Shown here one piece after another: positions 9,426 through 19,943 of a DNA stretch of 64,000 bases. Both the position numbers and the translations under genes were made by a program. This DNA comes from Spirochaetaceae bacterium (lineage in GTDB: Bacteria > Spirochaetota > Spirochaetia > WTKD01): the NCBI GenBank assembly GCA_011524535.1, contig WTKD01000003.1, forward strand, positions 62,001 through 126,000, given 5' to 3'. How positions within the stretch are numbered: position 1 is the stretch's first letter; the number at the start of each line of letters is the position of its first letter. The notes under the pieces were generated by a model. It was not told the origin of the DNA and did no database searches. It saw nothing but the letters and a program-made list of their open reading frames with translations.

Positions 9426-10887
9426 TGGGTTGATCCTCGATGGAAAACCCGAGTTCGATAGCAATGTCTCTAAGAGAATCAGACAAGACATAATTTTTTT
9501 TAGATCGCGCTGCCTCCCTAAGTGCCAACAATTTGTTCAAAGCTCCATCTAGATTGATCGATTTTGTCGTTTCAGTCGGTGATTGAACAGCCAGTCCGAG
9601 AATTTCCTCGATAATATAGGCAAATACCCCGCTTGAGTAACTCGATAGTTTTGAAGGAGTACCATGCGCAAGTTCCTCTCCGGACTGGTATAGGTTTGCG
9701 ATTGCTTTTGGTGTATCCATGTCATCAAGAAGATGGTTCATCGCTTGTTGTAAATACGCACCTGCCGTTGTTTCTTCAAGCTTGTATGATTCGGGTTCAA
9801 TCCCGCGGTGTACTTGCTTTGTTGTATAAAGCAAGCGAAGTAGTCGTTCCAGGCCTTTTTCTGAACTCAAAAGAGCTTCTTTTGTGATTTCAACAACATT
9901 TCTATAATGAGTTCGAAGAAAGAAGAAACGCAGAAGCATTGGTGAAAAAGGCCGAGCAAATAGTTCATTTTTTCCTGAAAAGAATTCATTGATCGTTATA
10001 AAATTCTTCTTGCTCTTGCTCATTTTTTGACCATCGATAGTCAAAAGATTATGGTGAACCCAGTACGCCGCGGGCTGATTGTTCAATGCTGCCATGGATT
10101 GAGCGATTTCTGCTTCGTGATGAGGAAATTGCAAATCGAGTCCACCGCCATGAATATCAAAATGTTTTCCAAGATATTTATGGCTCATTGCGGTACATTC
10201 AATATGCCAACCGGGAAAGCCTTTGCCCCATGGTGAATCCCATTGCATTTGATTGGAAGAATCTGCTTTTTTCCACAAAGCAAAATCAAGCGAAGATTTT
10301 TTCTCATCCTGTCTTACAAGCCCAGTGCGAGAATTATTCTGCATACCCTCTATCTTCATACGAGAAAGAGACCCATAATTGTGTTCGCTCGCATATTTTT
10401 GAACATCAAAATAGACAGACCCATTGGTAATATATGCATATCCCTGTCTAATGATCGAATCAATCATAGTAATTTGCTCAGAAGTGTGACCACTCGCAAC
10501 GGGTTCTATATTAGGGGGCATACATCCCAACAGTCCGGTCATTTTATGATAATCACGAGTATAGGCCTGGGCTACTTCCATCGGCAAGCGTTTTTCCAAT
10601 ATGGCTTGCTTCACAATTTTGTCTTCTCCGGTTTCGGTGTCTTCATTTTCAAGATGCCCCACATCCGTTATATTTCGTACATAGCGGACCTTGTGCCCTT
10701 GACTTCGTAATACCCTATTCAGTAGATCAAAAACAATAGCGGATCGTGCGTGCCCAAGATGGGGACTTCCATACACGGTGGGACCACAGACATAGAGCCC
10801 TACGTGTCCTTCGTGTAGGGGCTTAAAGGGTTCCTTAATACGATTTAGAGTGTTGTATAACGTAAAAGGTCCTTGTAGCTGAATCAT
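9376..10887 (-). CDS. cysS: Cysteinyl-tRNA synthetase
   Basis: 503 aa; [56 protein letters not shown]. Confidence 0.97.
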   Translation of the reverse strand: MIQLQGPFTLYNTLNRIKEPFKPLHEGHVGLYVCGPTVYGSPHLGHARSAIVFDLLNRVLRSQGHKVRYVRNITDVGHLENEDTETGEDKIVKQAILEKRLPMEVAQAYTRDYHKMTGLLGCMPPNIEPVASGHTSEQITMIDSIIRQGYAYITNGSVYFDVQKYASEHNYGSLSRMKIEGMQNNSRTGLVRQDEKKSSLDFALWKKADSSNQMQWDSPWGKGFPGWHIECTAMSHKYLGKHFDIHGGGLDLQFPHHEAEIAQSMAALNNQPAAYWVHHNLLTIDGQKMSKSKKNFITINEFFSGKNELFARPFSPMLLRFFFLRTHYRNVVEITKEALLSSEKGLERLLRLLYTTKQVHRGIEPESYKLEETTAGAYLQQAMNHLLDDMDTPKAIANLYQSGEELAHGTPSKLSSYSSGVFAYIIEEILGLAVQSPTETTKSINLDGALNKLLALREAARSKKNYVLSDSLRDIAIELGFSIEDQPNAGPRVVQKQVSFEHD

Positions 10888-10901
10888 AACAAATATTTAA
10901 T

Positions 10902-10974
10902 TAGTGGCGAAGGGACTTGAACCCCCGACAGAGCGGATATGAGCCGCTTGCTCTACCGACTGAGCTACGCCACC
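10902..10974 (-). tRNA. tRNA-Met (CAT), elongator-like
   Basis: Minus strand GGTGGCGTAGCTCAGTCGGTAGAGCAAGCGGCTCATATCCGCTCTGTCGGGGGTTCAAGTCCCTTCGCCACTA; cloverleaf with CTCATAT loop. Confidence 0.92.
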
Positions 10975-11051
10975 GTATATTAAAATAGTCTATAAGAGCA
11001 TTAGTTCTGTCAAGATAATCAATAGTTTTCTGATTTTGCTAGTATAGGAGT

Positions 11052-11864
11052 CTAACCTCTAGGGGCAAAATTTGGATCTACGTATAAATCATTTCTCCAA
11101 ACTGAAAAAAGCAATTGTGGAAGAGAAGAATCAATTCGTGGAGTCACAATACCAAGCTTCGCACCAACTTCCACCATTTCGCCAACCGATACGGTAATAT
11201 TTGATAATCCCGCATATACATAGAGATACCCATTCGTATTCCGGATGAACACAATGCTTCCATATATCGCATGCGGGGCTGCATAGGTGACGCGTCCTGC
11301 TGCGACGGATTTTCCGACTTCACCCGCCTTTGTTGTTATCACTACTCCAGGGAATTTTCCAGAACTCTTCTTTATTTCTCCCTGTGCTGGCCATTGGTTA
11401 GTTGCCGAACTACTTGTAACCGTCGATACAAGATTATTTTTTGAAGGAATTGAAAGATTTCCAGCAATTGCAGATTCCTGACTGGTAATTTTTATCGGAA
11501 TTTTTAACTGCATCCCTTCACGAATCACAGATGTTTCAAGGTTGTTGACTACTGTTAATATCGGAACCTGAAGATTATATTTCCTTGCAATGCTATACAG
11601 TGTGTCACCTTTCTGAACCGAATGATATCGAAATTCTTGTTGATCAGAGAAAGCATAGCTCTTTGGAATAAGGAGTTTTTCACCAATACTAAGGGGTTTA
11701 TTGCGTACATGGGGATTTCTCTCGAGCAATGTATCGACGGTGACACCATATCGCTTGCTTATGCTATACAATGTATCCCCCCCGCGAATGATGTGTTCTT
11801 CTCCAAACACAGTGGAAAGGAATAGCATACTCATCATAGTTACAAATATCAACCACAGACGCAT
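11052..11864 (-). CDS. LysM-domain protein with C-terminal degenerate LytM/M23 domain
   Basis: Two LysM units (HIIRGGDTLYSISKRYGVTVDTLLERNP; HSVQKGDTLYSIARKYNLQVPILTVVN) followed by an M23-like fold (GKSVAAGRVTYAAPHAIYGSIVFIRNTNGYLYVYAGLS). Confidence 0.85.
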   Translation of the reverse strand: MRLWLIFVTMMSMLFLSTVFGEEHIIRGGDTLYSISKRYGVTVDTLLERNPHVRNKPLSIGEKLLIPKSYAFSDQQEFRYHSVQKGDTLYSIARKYNLQVPILTVVNNLETSVIREGMQLKIPIKITSQESAIAGNLSIPSKNNLVSTVTSSSATNQWPAQGEIKKSSGKFPGVVITTKAGEVGKSVAAGRVTYAAPHAIYGSIVFIRNTNGYLYVYAGLSNITVSVGEMVEVGAKLGIVTPRIDSSLPQLLFSVWRNDLYVDPNFAPRG

Positions 11865-12079
11865 ATATACATATTCGGTAGGTGTATAACCAGTTCTTTA
11901 TGGATTGGAGGAAAATATTATCTCTCTAGATCACCCTTCGATTTTTATCACATATTTTGTATGGTAACGAATGTTCTATAGTGTAGTTTTTTAAATATCA
12001 GAAAGAATATATACTTTTGCAAAGTGGCAAGTACGTCGATATATGAACGTACTAGGTTTGTTAAAATATATTTTAGAAC

Positions 12080-13378
12080 GTGAAAACAATGCAAAAGAAA
12101 GTAATTCAAAGAATCTACAAAAAAGTGCTCCTATGCTTACTTCTCATCTTGCTGTTTTCTTGTCAGTCAGCACCCTCGCAACAAGGCATTTCTGAGAACC
12201 ATACGGATTTTTTAGAGGGATTGGTTCAGTTTTCACCCGAACTTTCTAAGAATATGGCTCTCGCCGTCTCAGAAATACGAAACTCTGGAACAATTTCAGA
12301 ATCATTACTTGCTAAGTTATCCCCTGAAGAGATTTCCCTCCCCATTGCTTTGTATGAATTTAAAATTATCCATCTTTACGCGTTATACGGGAACGACATG
12401 GATGTCTTGCAGGCTCTTATAGAGCTCGATTACGACCCCTTTGTTCCCGAATTCCTTTTTGGTGCAACCCCTCTCCATTTTATGGCCCAAAGTGGCAAAA
12501 ATCCAGAAATGCTACAGGCACTTCTCGATGCGGATCATCCACAAGATGTCACCGATTTTATGGGAAGCTCACCATTGCATTGGGCCTCCCAATACAATGA
12601 AAACGCCGAAATGATCAACGTACTTCTCAGCAACGGTTTTAACCCCAACATCCCCGATGATGAATCATACGAACCAATCCATTTAGCAGTCATGTACAAT
12701 TCAAATCCGATGAATATTGTCCCTGTCTTATTGACAGCAAGGGCAGACCCAGAGGCAACAGATGCAAACGGCAATACTGTTTTACACCTGTTTGCGGAAT
12801 TCAATCGCTCTGATGTGGCTCTTCTTGATCTGCTTGTTGAAGCTGGAAGCCCAATTAATGCAAAAAATAGGGGATTATCGGACACCCCACTCCATATAGC
12901 CGCTGAGTATTCAAATGCACAGATAATCAAGAGATTGCTTGCCCATGGAGCAAATCCGACGTTGAAAAATAAAAACGGATATCTCCCTTTGCACAAAGGA
13001 GCATGGAGAAATACCGATACTGAAGCCACTGCGTTATTGTTTTCTTTGTACAACAATCTAGATGTTACAGAGCCCTTGTTTTCTATGAGCCCCTTGCATC
13101 TTGCTGCATGGAACAACGCAAACCCCGATATACTAAAAGAATTGGCTGCAGGTGGCGCAAATGTAAATGCAAAAGACAGCGTTGGCGATACTCCTTTGCA
13201 CATTGCCCTTTTACAAAATACAAACCCTATCGGAACAGCACGTACATTGTTGGAACTCGATGCTGATCCCATGATTGCAAACAATCAAAATATTACTCCC
13301 AGGCAGATCATTCAAGATGATCCAAAGTTTCTCTCGATACTAGAAGCTCTGCCGAAATACATCACGATGGATAGATGA
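12080..13378 (+). CDS. Ankyrin-repeat lipoprotein
   Basis: Signal plus lipobox-like LLLILLFSCQS; multiple ankyrin units (TPLHFMAQSGKNPEMLQALLDAD, DTPLHIAAEYSNAQIIKRLLAHGANPTLKNKNG). Confidence 0.88.
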   Translation: MKTMQKKVIQRIYKKVLLCLLLILLFSCQSAPSQQGISENHTDFLEGLVQFSPELSKNMALAVSEIRNSGTISESLLAKLSPEEISLPIALYEFKIIHLYALYGNDMDVLQALIELDYDPFVPEFLFGATPLHFMAQSGKNPEMLQALLDADHPQDVTDFMGSSPLHWASQYNENAEMINVLLSNGFNPNIPDDESYEPIHLAVMYNSNPMNIVPVLLTARADPEATDANGNTVLHLFAEFNRSDVALLDLLVEAGSPINAKNRGLSDTPLHIAAEYSNAQIIKRLLAHGANPTLKNKNGYLPLHKGAWRNTDTEATALLFSLYNNLDVTEPLFSMSPLHLAAWNNANPDILKELAAGGANVNAKDSVGDTPLHIALLQNTNPIGTARTLLELDADPMIANNQNITPRQIIQDDPKFLSILEALPKYITMDR

Positions 13379-13384
13379 CATAGT

Positions 13385-14830
13385 ATGATTCGTTTTTTAC
13401 AGAATATACCACACCCTATACGTATATGCCTATTTATTTCTCTTATCCCCGTACATTTTTTCGGATGTGTATCTACTGAATTTGCACAAGATTCCTTGGA
13501 AGAAGACGCCCTACGTGATCTGGTTGTTAGTAGTGAAAATGTACACCCTGCGAGGATTGCATACCTTATAAATGGTGGCGCAGATTCTACAAATGTGGAC
13601 GAAGAAGGTGTACCCTTGGTGTTTCACATTGCAAAGAATGTCGATGATTTTGAATCCATAGAAGCCGTATTTGAATTTAGTGATATTGATTTTGATTACA
13701 CAGACGAGGAAGGATACAACACCTATCACTATATTTTACGCCACAACTCAAACCTTGAGGTCGTAGAACAAGCCGATAAAATTTTTTCAGAAGAGTTAAA
13801 AGAACTTCCCAATGAGGAAACACCTTTGCACCTCGCTGTACAAGGGAGTTCTCTAGAAGTTATTGAATATCTCCTCGAAAATGAAGACGATGTCAATAAA
13901 AAGGATAGTTCTGGGGCAACCCCCCTACTCTTAGCGGTAAAGAACAACCAATCAATAGAAGTACTGGAATTGCTAGAAAAACGCGGAGCAGATATCTTTG
14001 TGACAGACAATGAGAATAACACAATTTTACACGCCGCAGCAGAAAGTGAATCGGTTGAGCTGCTAAATTATGCATTGTCAAAGGGAATAGATCCCACCGT
14101 GGCAAACAATTTCAACGATACTCCGCTCGATATTGCCGTTGAAACCGCTGAATCAGTGGACTTCATAAAGACCAGTTTAACTTCTCTTGCCTCTGAAACC
14201 GATGAAACAAACGCATCTGCACTTGGCAAATTAGCTGTGCGTTTTGACCCCAATGAATTAGAAGATATTGTTTCAACCGATATTTCTGAAGGACTTTTAC
14301 AACAGAGCTCAGAAAACGAATTATTCGATAGGGTTATTGCAGAAACAAATAGCAAACCCCTTCCTTTCGATGAGCTTACAAATTTGCTGGAATATGCTCA
14401 GTATGAGAATCTAGAATATAAGGATGTTCCTTTCTTATTCTATGCCCTAAGAAAATATGACACTATAGAAATCATAGAATTGCTGGAATCTTACGGCGCA
14501 GACATAAGAGAACGAACTTCTTACGGCGAGACAATCCTGCACTGGGCTGCTCAATATTCAAATAATCCCTCTGTCGTTGCCTATATAACCAGAAATGCAC
14601 CCGATTTACTCGAAGAACCCGAGCTCCTGACGGGGAGCCTCCCAATTCACAATGCTGCCCGCTATAGTAGGAATTCACTTATCTTCGCCGTGCTTGCTGA
14701 ATCAGGAAGAAATATGACGACTAGAAATTCCTTTGGTGAATCGCCCTATCTTCTTGCACAAAAAAACAGGAATCTCAAAAATTATTCACTGTATTGGACC
14801 TATTCCGAAGAAGTTAGCGCAGGAAACTAA
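13385..14830 (+). CDS. Ankyrin-repeat lipoprotein (second, tandem)
   Basis: Signal with ...HFFGCVS; ankyrin units (ETPLHLAVQGSSLEVIEYLLENEDDVNKKDSSGATPLLLAVKNN; ETILHWAAQYSNNPSVVAYITRNAP). Starts 6 bp after the upstream ankyrin gene. Confidence 0.86.
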   Translation: MIRFLQNIPHPIRICLFISLIPVHFFGCVSTEFAQDSLEEDALRDLVVSSENVHPARIAYLINGGADSTNVDEEGVPLVFHIAKNVDDFESIEAVFEFSDIDFDYTDEEGYNTYHYILRHNSNLEVVEQADKIFSEELKELPNEETPLHLAVQGSSLEVIEYLLENEDDVNKKDSSGATPLLLAVKNNQSIEVLELLEKRGADIFVTDNENNTILHAAAESESVELLNYALSKGIDPTVANNFNDTPLDIAVETAESVDFIKTSLTSLASETDETNASALGKLAVRFDPNELEDIVSTDISEGLLQQSSENELFDRVIAETNSKPLPFDELTNLLEYAQYENLEYKDVPFLFYALRKYDTIEIIELLESYGADIRERTSYGETILHWAAQYSNNPSVVAYITRNAPDLLEEPELLTGSLPIHNAARYSRNSLIFAVLAESGRNMTTRNSFGESPYLLAQKNRNLKNYSLYWTYSEEVSAGN

Positions 14831-14955
14831 CACAAAATTCATATCTATAGAAAAACTCGGTTGCTCCAAAATCACATTGCTGTTTTCCTAGCTTTTCATA
14901 ACACGCATAAACTATCTCCTCTTACGGAAAGAAGATCAAAAAAGTATACTACCCT

Positions 14956-16380
14956 GTGACTCCGAATACTTTGCTTTCTATGCACATGACCACGATAGAC
15001 AATCGTGATGTTTCGGGCATCTTTGTATGCGAAAAAAATGCTCATCTTGCACGCTGGACCATCGACCCTGATCATCATTACGGGCATATCATCAACCGCT
15101 CTAGCCTAGCCGAAGACCGTTGGCATATTGATGGTTTTTTGCAACAAAAAAACGCTCTTTTTCTCATTGGAGAGCGTATCGATGTAGAATCTTGCTATAC
15201 ATCCTACATGCGCTGTTTACAGCATGCTAAAGAAGCCGAATTTCCACGAGAATGCATTAAGCTCATAAAAGTTTTTTTGGATGGCTATGAGATATTTTCA
15301 CGGGAAGACTCGGTATATTTGCCGGCTTGTTTTTTTAATAAAGATCAGCTTCTTATTCTTCACGAGAGTATTCAAAGGAAATTAATGCATTATTCACCCC
15401 TTGTAGCGCAAAATAGCCCCTTTTGCTGCCTTGCACCACGTTTTTTTCATAATCGAAGAGCAATAAATTTTGCAATAGCAAGCCTGTTATACGCATTGTT
15501 TACATCTCATGCTCCTTTTGAAGTCAAAAAAAATCTCATGTTCACACAGACGGTGCAAAAGAGCCTGTTTGCCCGATTATCAGAGCTTTCTGTATATAAC
15601 GCATGCGCAAAAAGTGAGCAAAAAGCTATCCTTGTATTAGAATCCGCCCTGGAAGGAAGCGATAAAGACTGTTCTGATTCATTTGTCTTTCTTTTGGACC
15701 AATATGCCAGTCTTGAAAAAGCTATTCGTCCGGAGCAAAATACCATTCAGGATATACAATCCAAGCATATAAGGCGTTTACTTTTAAAACGCAAATTATC
15801 ACATTGGGTTGTTCCTCTTGTTTCCTGCGCCTTCTTGCTAACAGCTCTCATTACCGTTGTTATTCCAATCATCCAGCGCGTCTATGCCCCCAGCCCTTTT
15901 CAGCAATACTCCGCTTTCGACATAGTATCGCTCTATTTCGATAGCATAAACAATCTCGATATGGATGCCATTCTTGCCATCGCAAAGAAACGCGCCACCC
16001 GTTCGATAAGAAATTCTTTGTCTACGCTTGTGGTCATGGAACGTCTTGCAATACTCGATGATAATATATTGCCACCAATGTCTATCGTCGAATGGGAGAA
16101 ACAACAGCAAAATAATCCCCCAGAAGTTTTTTTGTACGGAGTAAAAGTAGGTGCAATTCTGCCACAAACATATACCGATTCAGAAGCTAGTTTCTCGGTT
16201 TCTTATGATGAATGGCATACAAGGGTTATGGATGAAATCGTTGTGAACGAGCGTGGTGAAGACCAAGCCCGCAGAGCATATATTGTTACGGTAATGAACA
16301 AGCAAGCACTCATAAAGCTCGAAAAAAAGCAGGATGCATGGATCATTGATACTATTGAATCTCAACAAAAGAATCCCTGA
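14956..16380 (+). CDS. Hypothetical protein with one central transmembrane segment
   Basis: 474-aa ORF with segment HWVVPLVSCAFLLTALITVVIPIIQRVY; no recognised family. Confidence 0.7.
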   Translation: MTPNTLLSMHMTTIDNRDVSGIFVCEKNAHLARWTIDPDHHYGHIINRSSLAEDRWHIDGFLQQKNALFLIGERIDVESCYTSYMRCLQHAKEAEFPRECIKLIKVFLDGYEIFSREDSVYLPACFFNKDQLLILHESIQRKLMHYSPLVAQNSPFCCLAPRFFHNRRAINFAIASLLYALFTSHAPFEVKKNLMFTQTVQKSLFARLSELSVYNACAKSEQKAILVLESALEGSDKDCSDSFVFLLDQYASLEKAIRPEQNTIQDIQSKHIRRLLLKRKLSHWVVPLVSCAFLLTALITVVIPIIQRVYAPSPFQQYSAFDIVSLYFDSINNLDMDAILAIAKKRATRSIRNSLSTLVVMERLAILDDNILPPMSIVEWEKQQQNNPPEVFLYGVKVGAILPQTYTDSEASFSVSYDEWHTRVMDEIVVNERGEDQARRAYIVTVMNKQALIKLEKKQDAWIIDTIESQQKNP

Positions 16381-16469
16381 TCCTAGGAACTTTGCAATAA
16401 CTCAACTCCTTGGGCTCTGCATTTCCATATGTTGTATTCATTACAATAAATCTTAGATATCATACGAAT

Positions 16470-17360
16470 ATGGCAGATAAGGCAGAAACAAAAGGAAATA
16501 TTCTCGTATTAGTCTCTTTCTTGATATGGGGAATTGCGCCAGTGTATTGGTCTCTTTTTCGCGATATGTCTCCCTTTGTTCTAGTGTTCAACAGATTTTT
16601 ATGGTCTGCTTTGTTTACTCTTTTCTACCTGCAATTTAGAGGAAAATTGCTATCGGGTCTGAAAAGCCTCACAAAAAGGGAAATGGCCCTTTTATGTTTG
16701 CAGGGGTCTCTTTTGTTGATGAATTGGCTCGCTTTTGCATATTCCTTTGTCTTAAAACAGACCATCCAAGCCGGACTTGGGTATGCGATGAACCCTCTAT
16801 TGAATATTGCGATTTCTGTTTTCTTTTTTAAAGAGAAATTACGCAAATTGGAAATCACCGCGATTGTGATCGCCTGTGCTTCGGTTCTTTATCTAATAAT
16901 TATCGCACGTGCCGTGCCAACCATCGCCCTCATAGTCTGTGTGTCTTTCGCAATGTATGGGACATTAAAAAAGAAATCTACACATTCTACGACGCTGGGC
17001 TTGTCCATCGAAACGACGATTGCAGCAGCCATATCGGGATTGTTTCTGATTGTACTCAATCTGCTATTTTCAATGACACAAGTTTCGGGGGAGACATTAC
17101 CTATATATTTTCTCGCAACAACAGGACTCGTAACCCTAGCCCCATTGCTTTTGTATGGATCGGGATTACGATTCATACCTTTTTCTCGGGCTGCTTTTTT
17201 TCAATTTATGGTTCCGATGTTGATAACGCTTGTTTCAATCGTCTTTTTGAATGAAGCCATCCCTACCAAAGAACTACCAGGCTATGCACTTATGTGGATT
17301 GCATTGATGCTTTATGTAGTTTCGCTTGCGAGAACGGGCAGAAAAACACAAAAACAATAA
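16470..17360 (+). CDS. rarD: EamA-family permease, RarD-type
   Basis: Polytopic protein; KGNILVLVSFLIWGIAPVYWSLF...LVFNRFLWSALF and QAGLGYAMNPLLNIAISVFFFKEKL fit RarD. Internal ATG 16470 chosen as start. Confidence 0.88.
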   Translation: MADKAETKGNILVLVSFLIWGIAPVYWSLFRDMSPFVLVFNRFLWSALFTLFYLQFRGKLLSGLKSLTKREMALLCLQGSLLLMNWLAFAYSFVLKQTIQAGLGYAMNPLLNIAISVFFFKEKLRKLEITAIVIACASVLYLIIIARAVPTIALIVCVSFAMYGTLKKKSTHSTTLGLSIETTIAAAISGLFLIVLNLLFSMTQVSGETLPIYFLATTGLVTLAPLLLYGSGLRFIPFSRAAFFQFMVPMLITLVSIVFLNEAIPTKELPGYALMWIALMLYVVSLARTGRKTQKQ

Positions 17361-17390
17361 CAACATAATCAGTAAATCGAAGAAATAGAA

Positions 17391-17436
17391 AGATGCGGAG
17401 CACTAATTATGTTAATGCTCCGCATCATTTTTTAAA
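17391..17436. terminator. Probable intrinsic terminator between rarD (+) and 5S rRNA (-), possibly bidirectional
   Basis: GATGCGGAGCA...TGCTCCGCATC perfect 11-bp stem followed by ATTTTTT on the + strand; T-rich on the other side for the - strand. Confidence 0.75.
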
Positions 17437-17440
17437 AAAA

Positions 17441-17552
<112 letters not shown>

Positions 17553-17638
17553 TTATCATTCTACATACTTGTGATATTTTTTGCAACCAAAATGAGCCAT
17601 ATTTTAATAGAAAATCCACACCAAAAACAGGAAAATAA

Positions 17639-17711
17639 TCGGGCTGGGGGGATTCGAACCCCCGACCCCGTCGTCCCGAACGACGTACGCTAGCCACTGC
17701 GCTACAGCCCG
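17639..17711 (-). tRNA. tRNA-Pro (CGG)
   Basis: CGGGCTGTAGCGCAGTGGCTAGCGTACGTCGTTCGGGACGACGGGGTCGGGGGTTCGAATCCCCCCAGCCCGA; loop TTCGGGA. Confidence 0.93.
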
Positions 17712-17731
17712 ATAATAAGAATATAGTATTG

Positions 17732-18055
17732 ATGATATCACGGAATGAGACCAACGTCATTGTTGCGATCACGGCTAAACGGTACGTTCGTGAAAATAAA
17801 TCATCTGCTCGGATATCCTTTCAGCAAGACCATGTTTCAAAAAGCATTCCAGAAAAACTACCGGATGATTCTACTTATACAATAACATTATACGCAAACA
17901 CCGAAGAAAAGACCTATTTTGCAAAGGAATCGAGAATTCACCCAATTTCCCAAACTGTTTTCGAAATTCTTCACAAGGTTCTGTCCTCAGTGCAATGCAT
18001 CATATGCGCGTTATATGGCATTTATTCACAGTCGTCTAATTCTTTTTTGCCATAA
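17732..18055 (+). CDS. Hypothetical protein
   Basis: ~107-aa ORF (MISRNETNVIVAITAKRYVREN...), no recognised family, slightly overlaps the convergent downstream gene. Confidence 0.35.
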   Translation: MISRNETNVIVAITAKRYVRENKSSARISFQQDHVSKSIPEKLPDDSTYTITLYANTEEKTYFAKESRIHPISQTVFEILHKVLSSVQCIICALYGIYSQSSNSFLP

Positions 18056-18554
18056 ATTGAATATCGACTCTTGAACTATTCGCATAAAAGAAACGTATTA
18101 GGCAGACGCTCGAGTCTTCATCATTGATAAAAAATACAATCCTTTGATTATCCAACAAAGCAAGCTCGTCGTCATCGAGATCATCAATGCTGTTAATCAT
18201 CTCACCATTTGTTGTATACAATGAATAACTCGTCAATTTCAATTGATATACGCCATCCTCTCCTGAAACTATTCTATAACTTCTTTTCTCGGCTCTACGT
18301 TGCTCTCCAACATAGATTTCTCCATCCGCATAATATATTAGGGATGTAAGAGAAGGATCGACTTCTATTCGTTGCCTTTGTAAAGATTCTTCCAACCAAT
18401 ATCCCGCATACAATTCTTGATCCTCGGTCATTTTAGTAAAATAGGCAGACTTTTTGGCGGACTCACTCGAGTCAGCATCGTATTCACTCAGCATATTCTG
18501 GCAACTCAGTATAAGAAAAAGCATACATGTTAATACAATAACTTTATTTAGCAT
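18036..18554 (-). CDS. Hypothetical lipoprotein
   Basis: 172 aa; MLNKVIVLTCMLFLILSCQNM signal with lipobox-like cysteine. Confidence 0.72.
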   Translation of the reverse strand: MLNKVIVLTCMLFLILSCQNMLSEYDADSSESAKKSAYFTKMTEDQELYAGYWLEESLQRQRIEVDPSLTSLIYYADGEIYVGEQRRAEKRSYRIVSGEDGVYQLKLTSYSLYTTNGEMINSIDDLDDDELALLDNQRIVFFINDEDSSVCLIRFFYANSSRVDIQFMAKKN

Positions 18555-18807
18555 ATTTTAGATTATCATTATTATTAATAACATACAAATGTATTGTTTT
18601 TATTTAATTTGTTTTATTTTCTGAATTCAACCATGTTCTATATCCCTACCCACATAGCTGTCGAAACATAAAAATCTATCCTTCTTGTGACATATCGATA
18701 TCTGTATATTCTTGTAATATTCTTTCTATAGAAGTACCATATATTCTGTATTGACTAGTCGAACTGTTTTTTGCGGTAATCTCTGCAAGCATTGCGACCG
18801 GGTCATA

Positions 18808-18881
18808 GGGGCGAATAGCTCAGTTGGTAGAGCGCCTGCTTTACACGCAGGATGTCAGGGGTTCGAGTCCCTTTTCGCCCA
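18808..18881 (+). tRNA. tRNA-Val (TAC)
   Basis: GGGCGAATAGCTCAGTTGGTAGAGCGCCTGCTTTACACGCAGGATGTCAGGGGTTCGAGTCCCTTTTCGCCCA; loop TTTACAC. Confidence 0.95.
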
Positions 18882-18971
18882 TTTATATACAGCAATCTGC
18901 AGTATGGAACCGGTGTATCTCCCGAGTATACCTATATGCCCTGCATCAATGAACAGTTCAAGAAGCAACCA

Positions 18972-19898
18972 ATGATCCATGAAAAAATTCCCGGCACAAC
19001 TTATCCCCACGTATTTTCACGACAAGGCATCGATTTGTATTGTTCGCATGCAATCGATCATCTGAGCACACTCGAAGATCATTCCATTCACATGGTTCTT
19101 ACCGACCCTCCGTATTTTCTTTCGAATATGACAAACAATTGGAACCCCAAAACCATAAAAACCAAACGCACGAAAAAGCAACGTATCAATAACCTTCCCG
19201 CAGGAATGAAATTTGATCCAAAACAAGGCAAGGAATTTTCTCGGTTTTTCCTGAAATTATCGGAGGAAATATGTCGTGTATTGGTTCCTGGAGGTTTTTT
19301 CTTGTCCTTTTCTCAAGCCCGTTTATACCACCATTTAGCGATAACATGCGAAAATGCAGGGTTTTGGATTCGTGATATGCTCACATGGCATTATATTCGA
19401 CAGGGGCAACCAAAGGCATTCACATTACAACATTTCATAAAAAACAAAAAAAATATCTCTGAAGAAGATAGGCAATCCTTACTCGATCTATTCGAAGACA
19501 AAAAAACGCCCCAATTAACCCCTATGTTTGAATCAATCATGCTGGCTCAGAAACCGGTTCGAAAATCCCTGACGCAAAACTTCATCACGTGGGGAGTTGG
19601 TCTCATAGATGGTAGGGTCTGCATAGATGATAAACTTCCTACAACCCTGTTTTCTGTCGAAAAACCTTCAAGAGAAGAACGCGTCGGACACCCTACACAA
19701 AAACCACTTGCCTTATTGAAGCAACTTGTTTCCATATTTTCTTTCGAAGGGCAAACCATCCTTGATCCATTTCTTGGCAGCGGAACAACCGCGGTTGCAG
19801 CCCTCAGTTTGAACAGGAAATGCATAGGAATCGAGAAAGAAGCCGAATACATGGCCATGGCAACACAAAGAATCAATGCATTGCTCGAAAACACGTAA
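18972..19898 (+). CDS. Site-specific DNA methyltransferase (N6-adenine/N4-cytosine type)
   Basis: HMVLTDPPYFLSN before FLGSGTTAVAA, i.e. motif IV N-terminal to motif I (beta-type order); HPTQKPLALLKQLV. Start placed downstream of tRNA-Val; the ORF start at 18852 lies inside the tRNA. Confidence 0.87.
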   Translation: MIHEKIPGTTYPHVFSRQGIDLYCSHAIDHLSTLEDHSIHMVLTDPPYFLSNMTNNWNPKTIKTKRTKKQRINNLPAGMKFDPKQGKEFSRFFLKLSEEICRVLVPGGFFLSFSQARLYHHLAITCENAGFWIRDMLTWHYIRQGQPKAFTLQHFIKNKKNISEEDRQSLLDLFEDKKTPQLTPMFESIMLAQKPVRKSLTQNFITWGVGLIDGRVCIDDKLPTTLFSVEKPSREERVGHPTQKPLALLKQLVSIFSFEGQTILDPFLGSGTTAVAALSLNRKCIGIEKEAEYMAMATQRINALLENT

Positions 19899-19943
19899 AG
19901 CCATTTCTGTATATTTGTGCAATGATTTGCTATACTCAGGCAT

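Noticed and set aside
9426-9491. N-terminal extension of SufE into cysS
   Set aside because: The extra residues do not look SufE-like; a downstream start is preferred, although some cysS/sufE overlap remains.
12535-13284. 249-aa minus-strand ORF opposite the first ankyrin gene
   Set aside because: Antisense shadow; the + strand product has a signal peptide and clear ankyrin repeats.
18852-18971. N-terminal extension of the methyltransferase ORF
   Set aside because: Overlaps the 3' half of tRNA-Val; ATG at 18972 is a far more plausible start.
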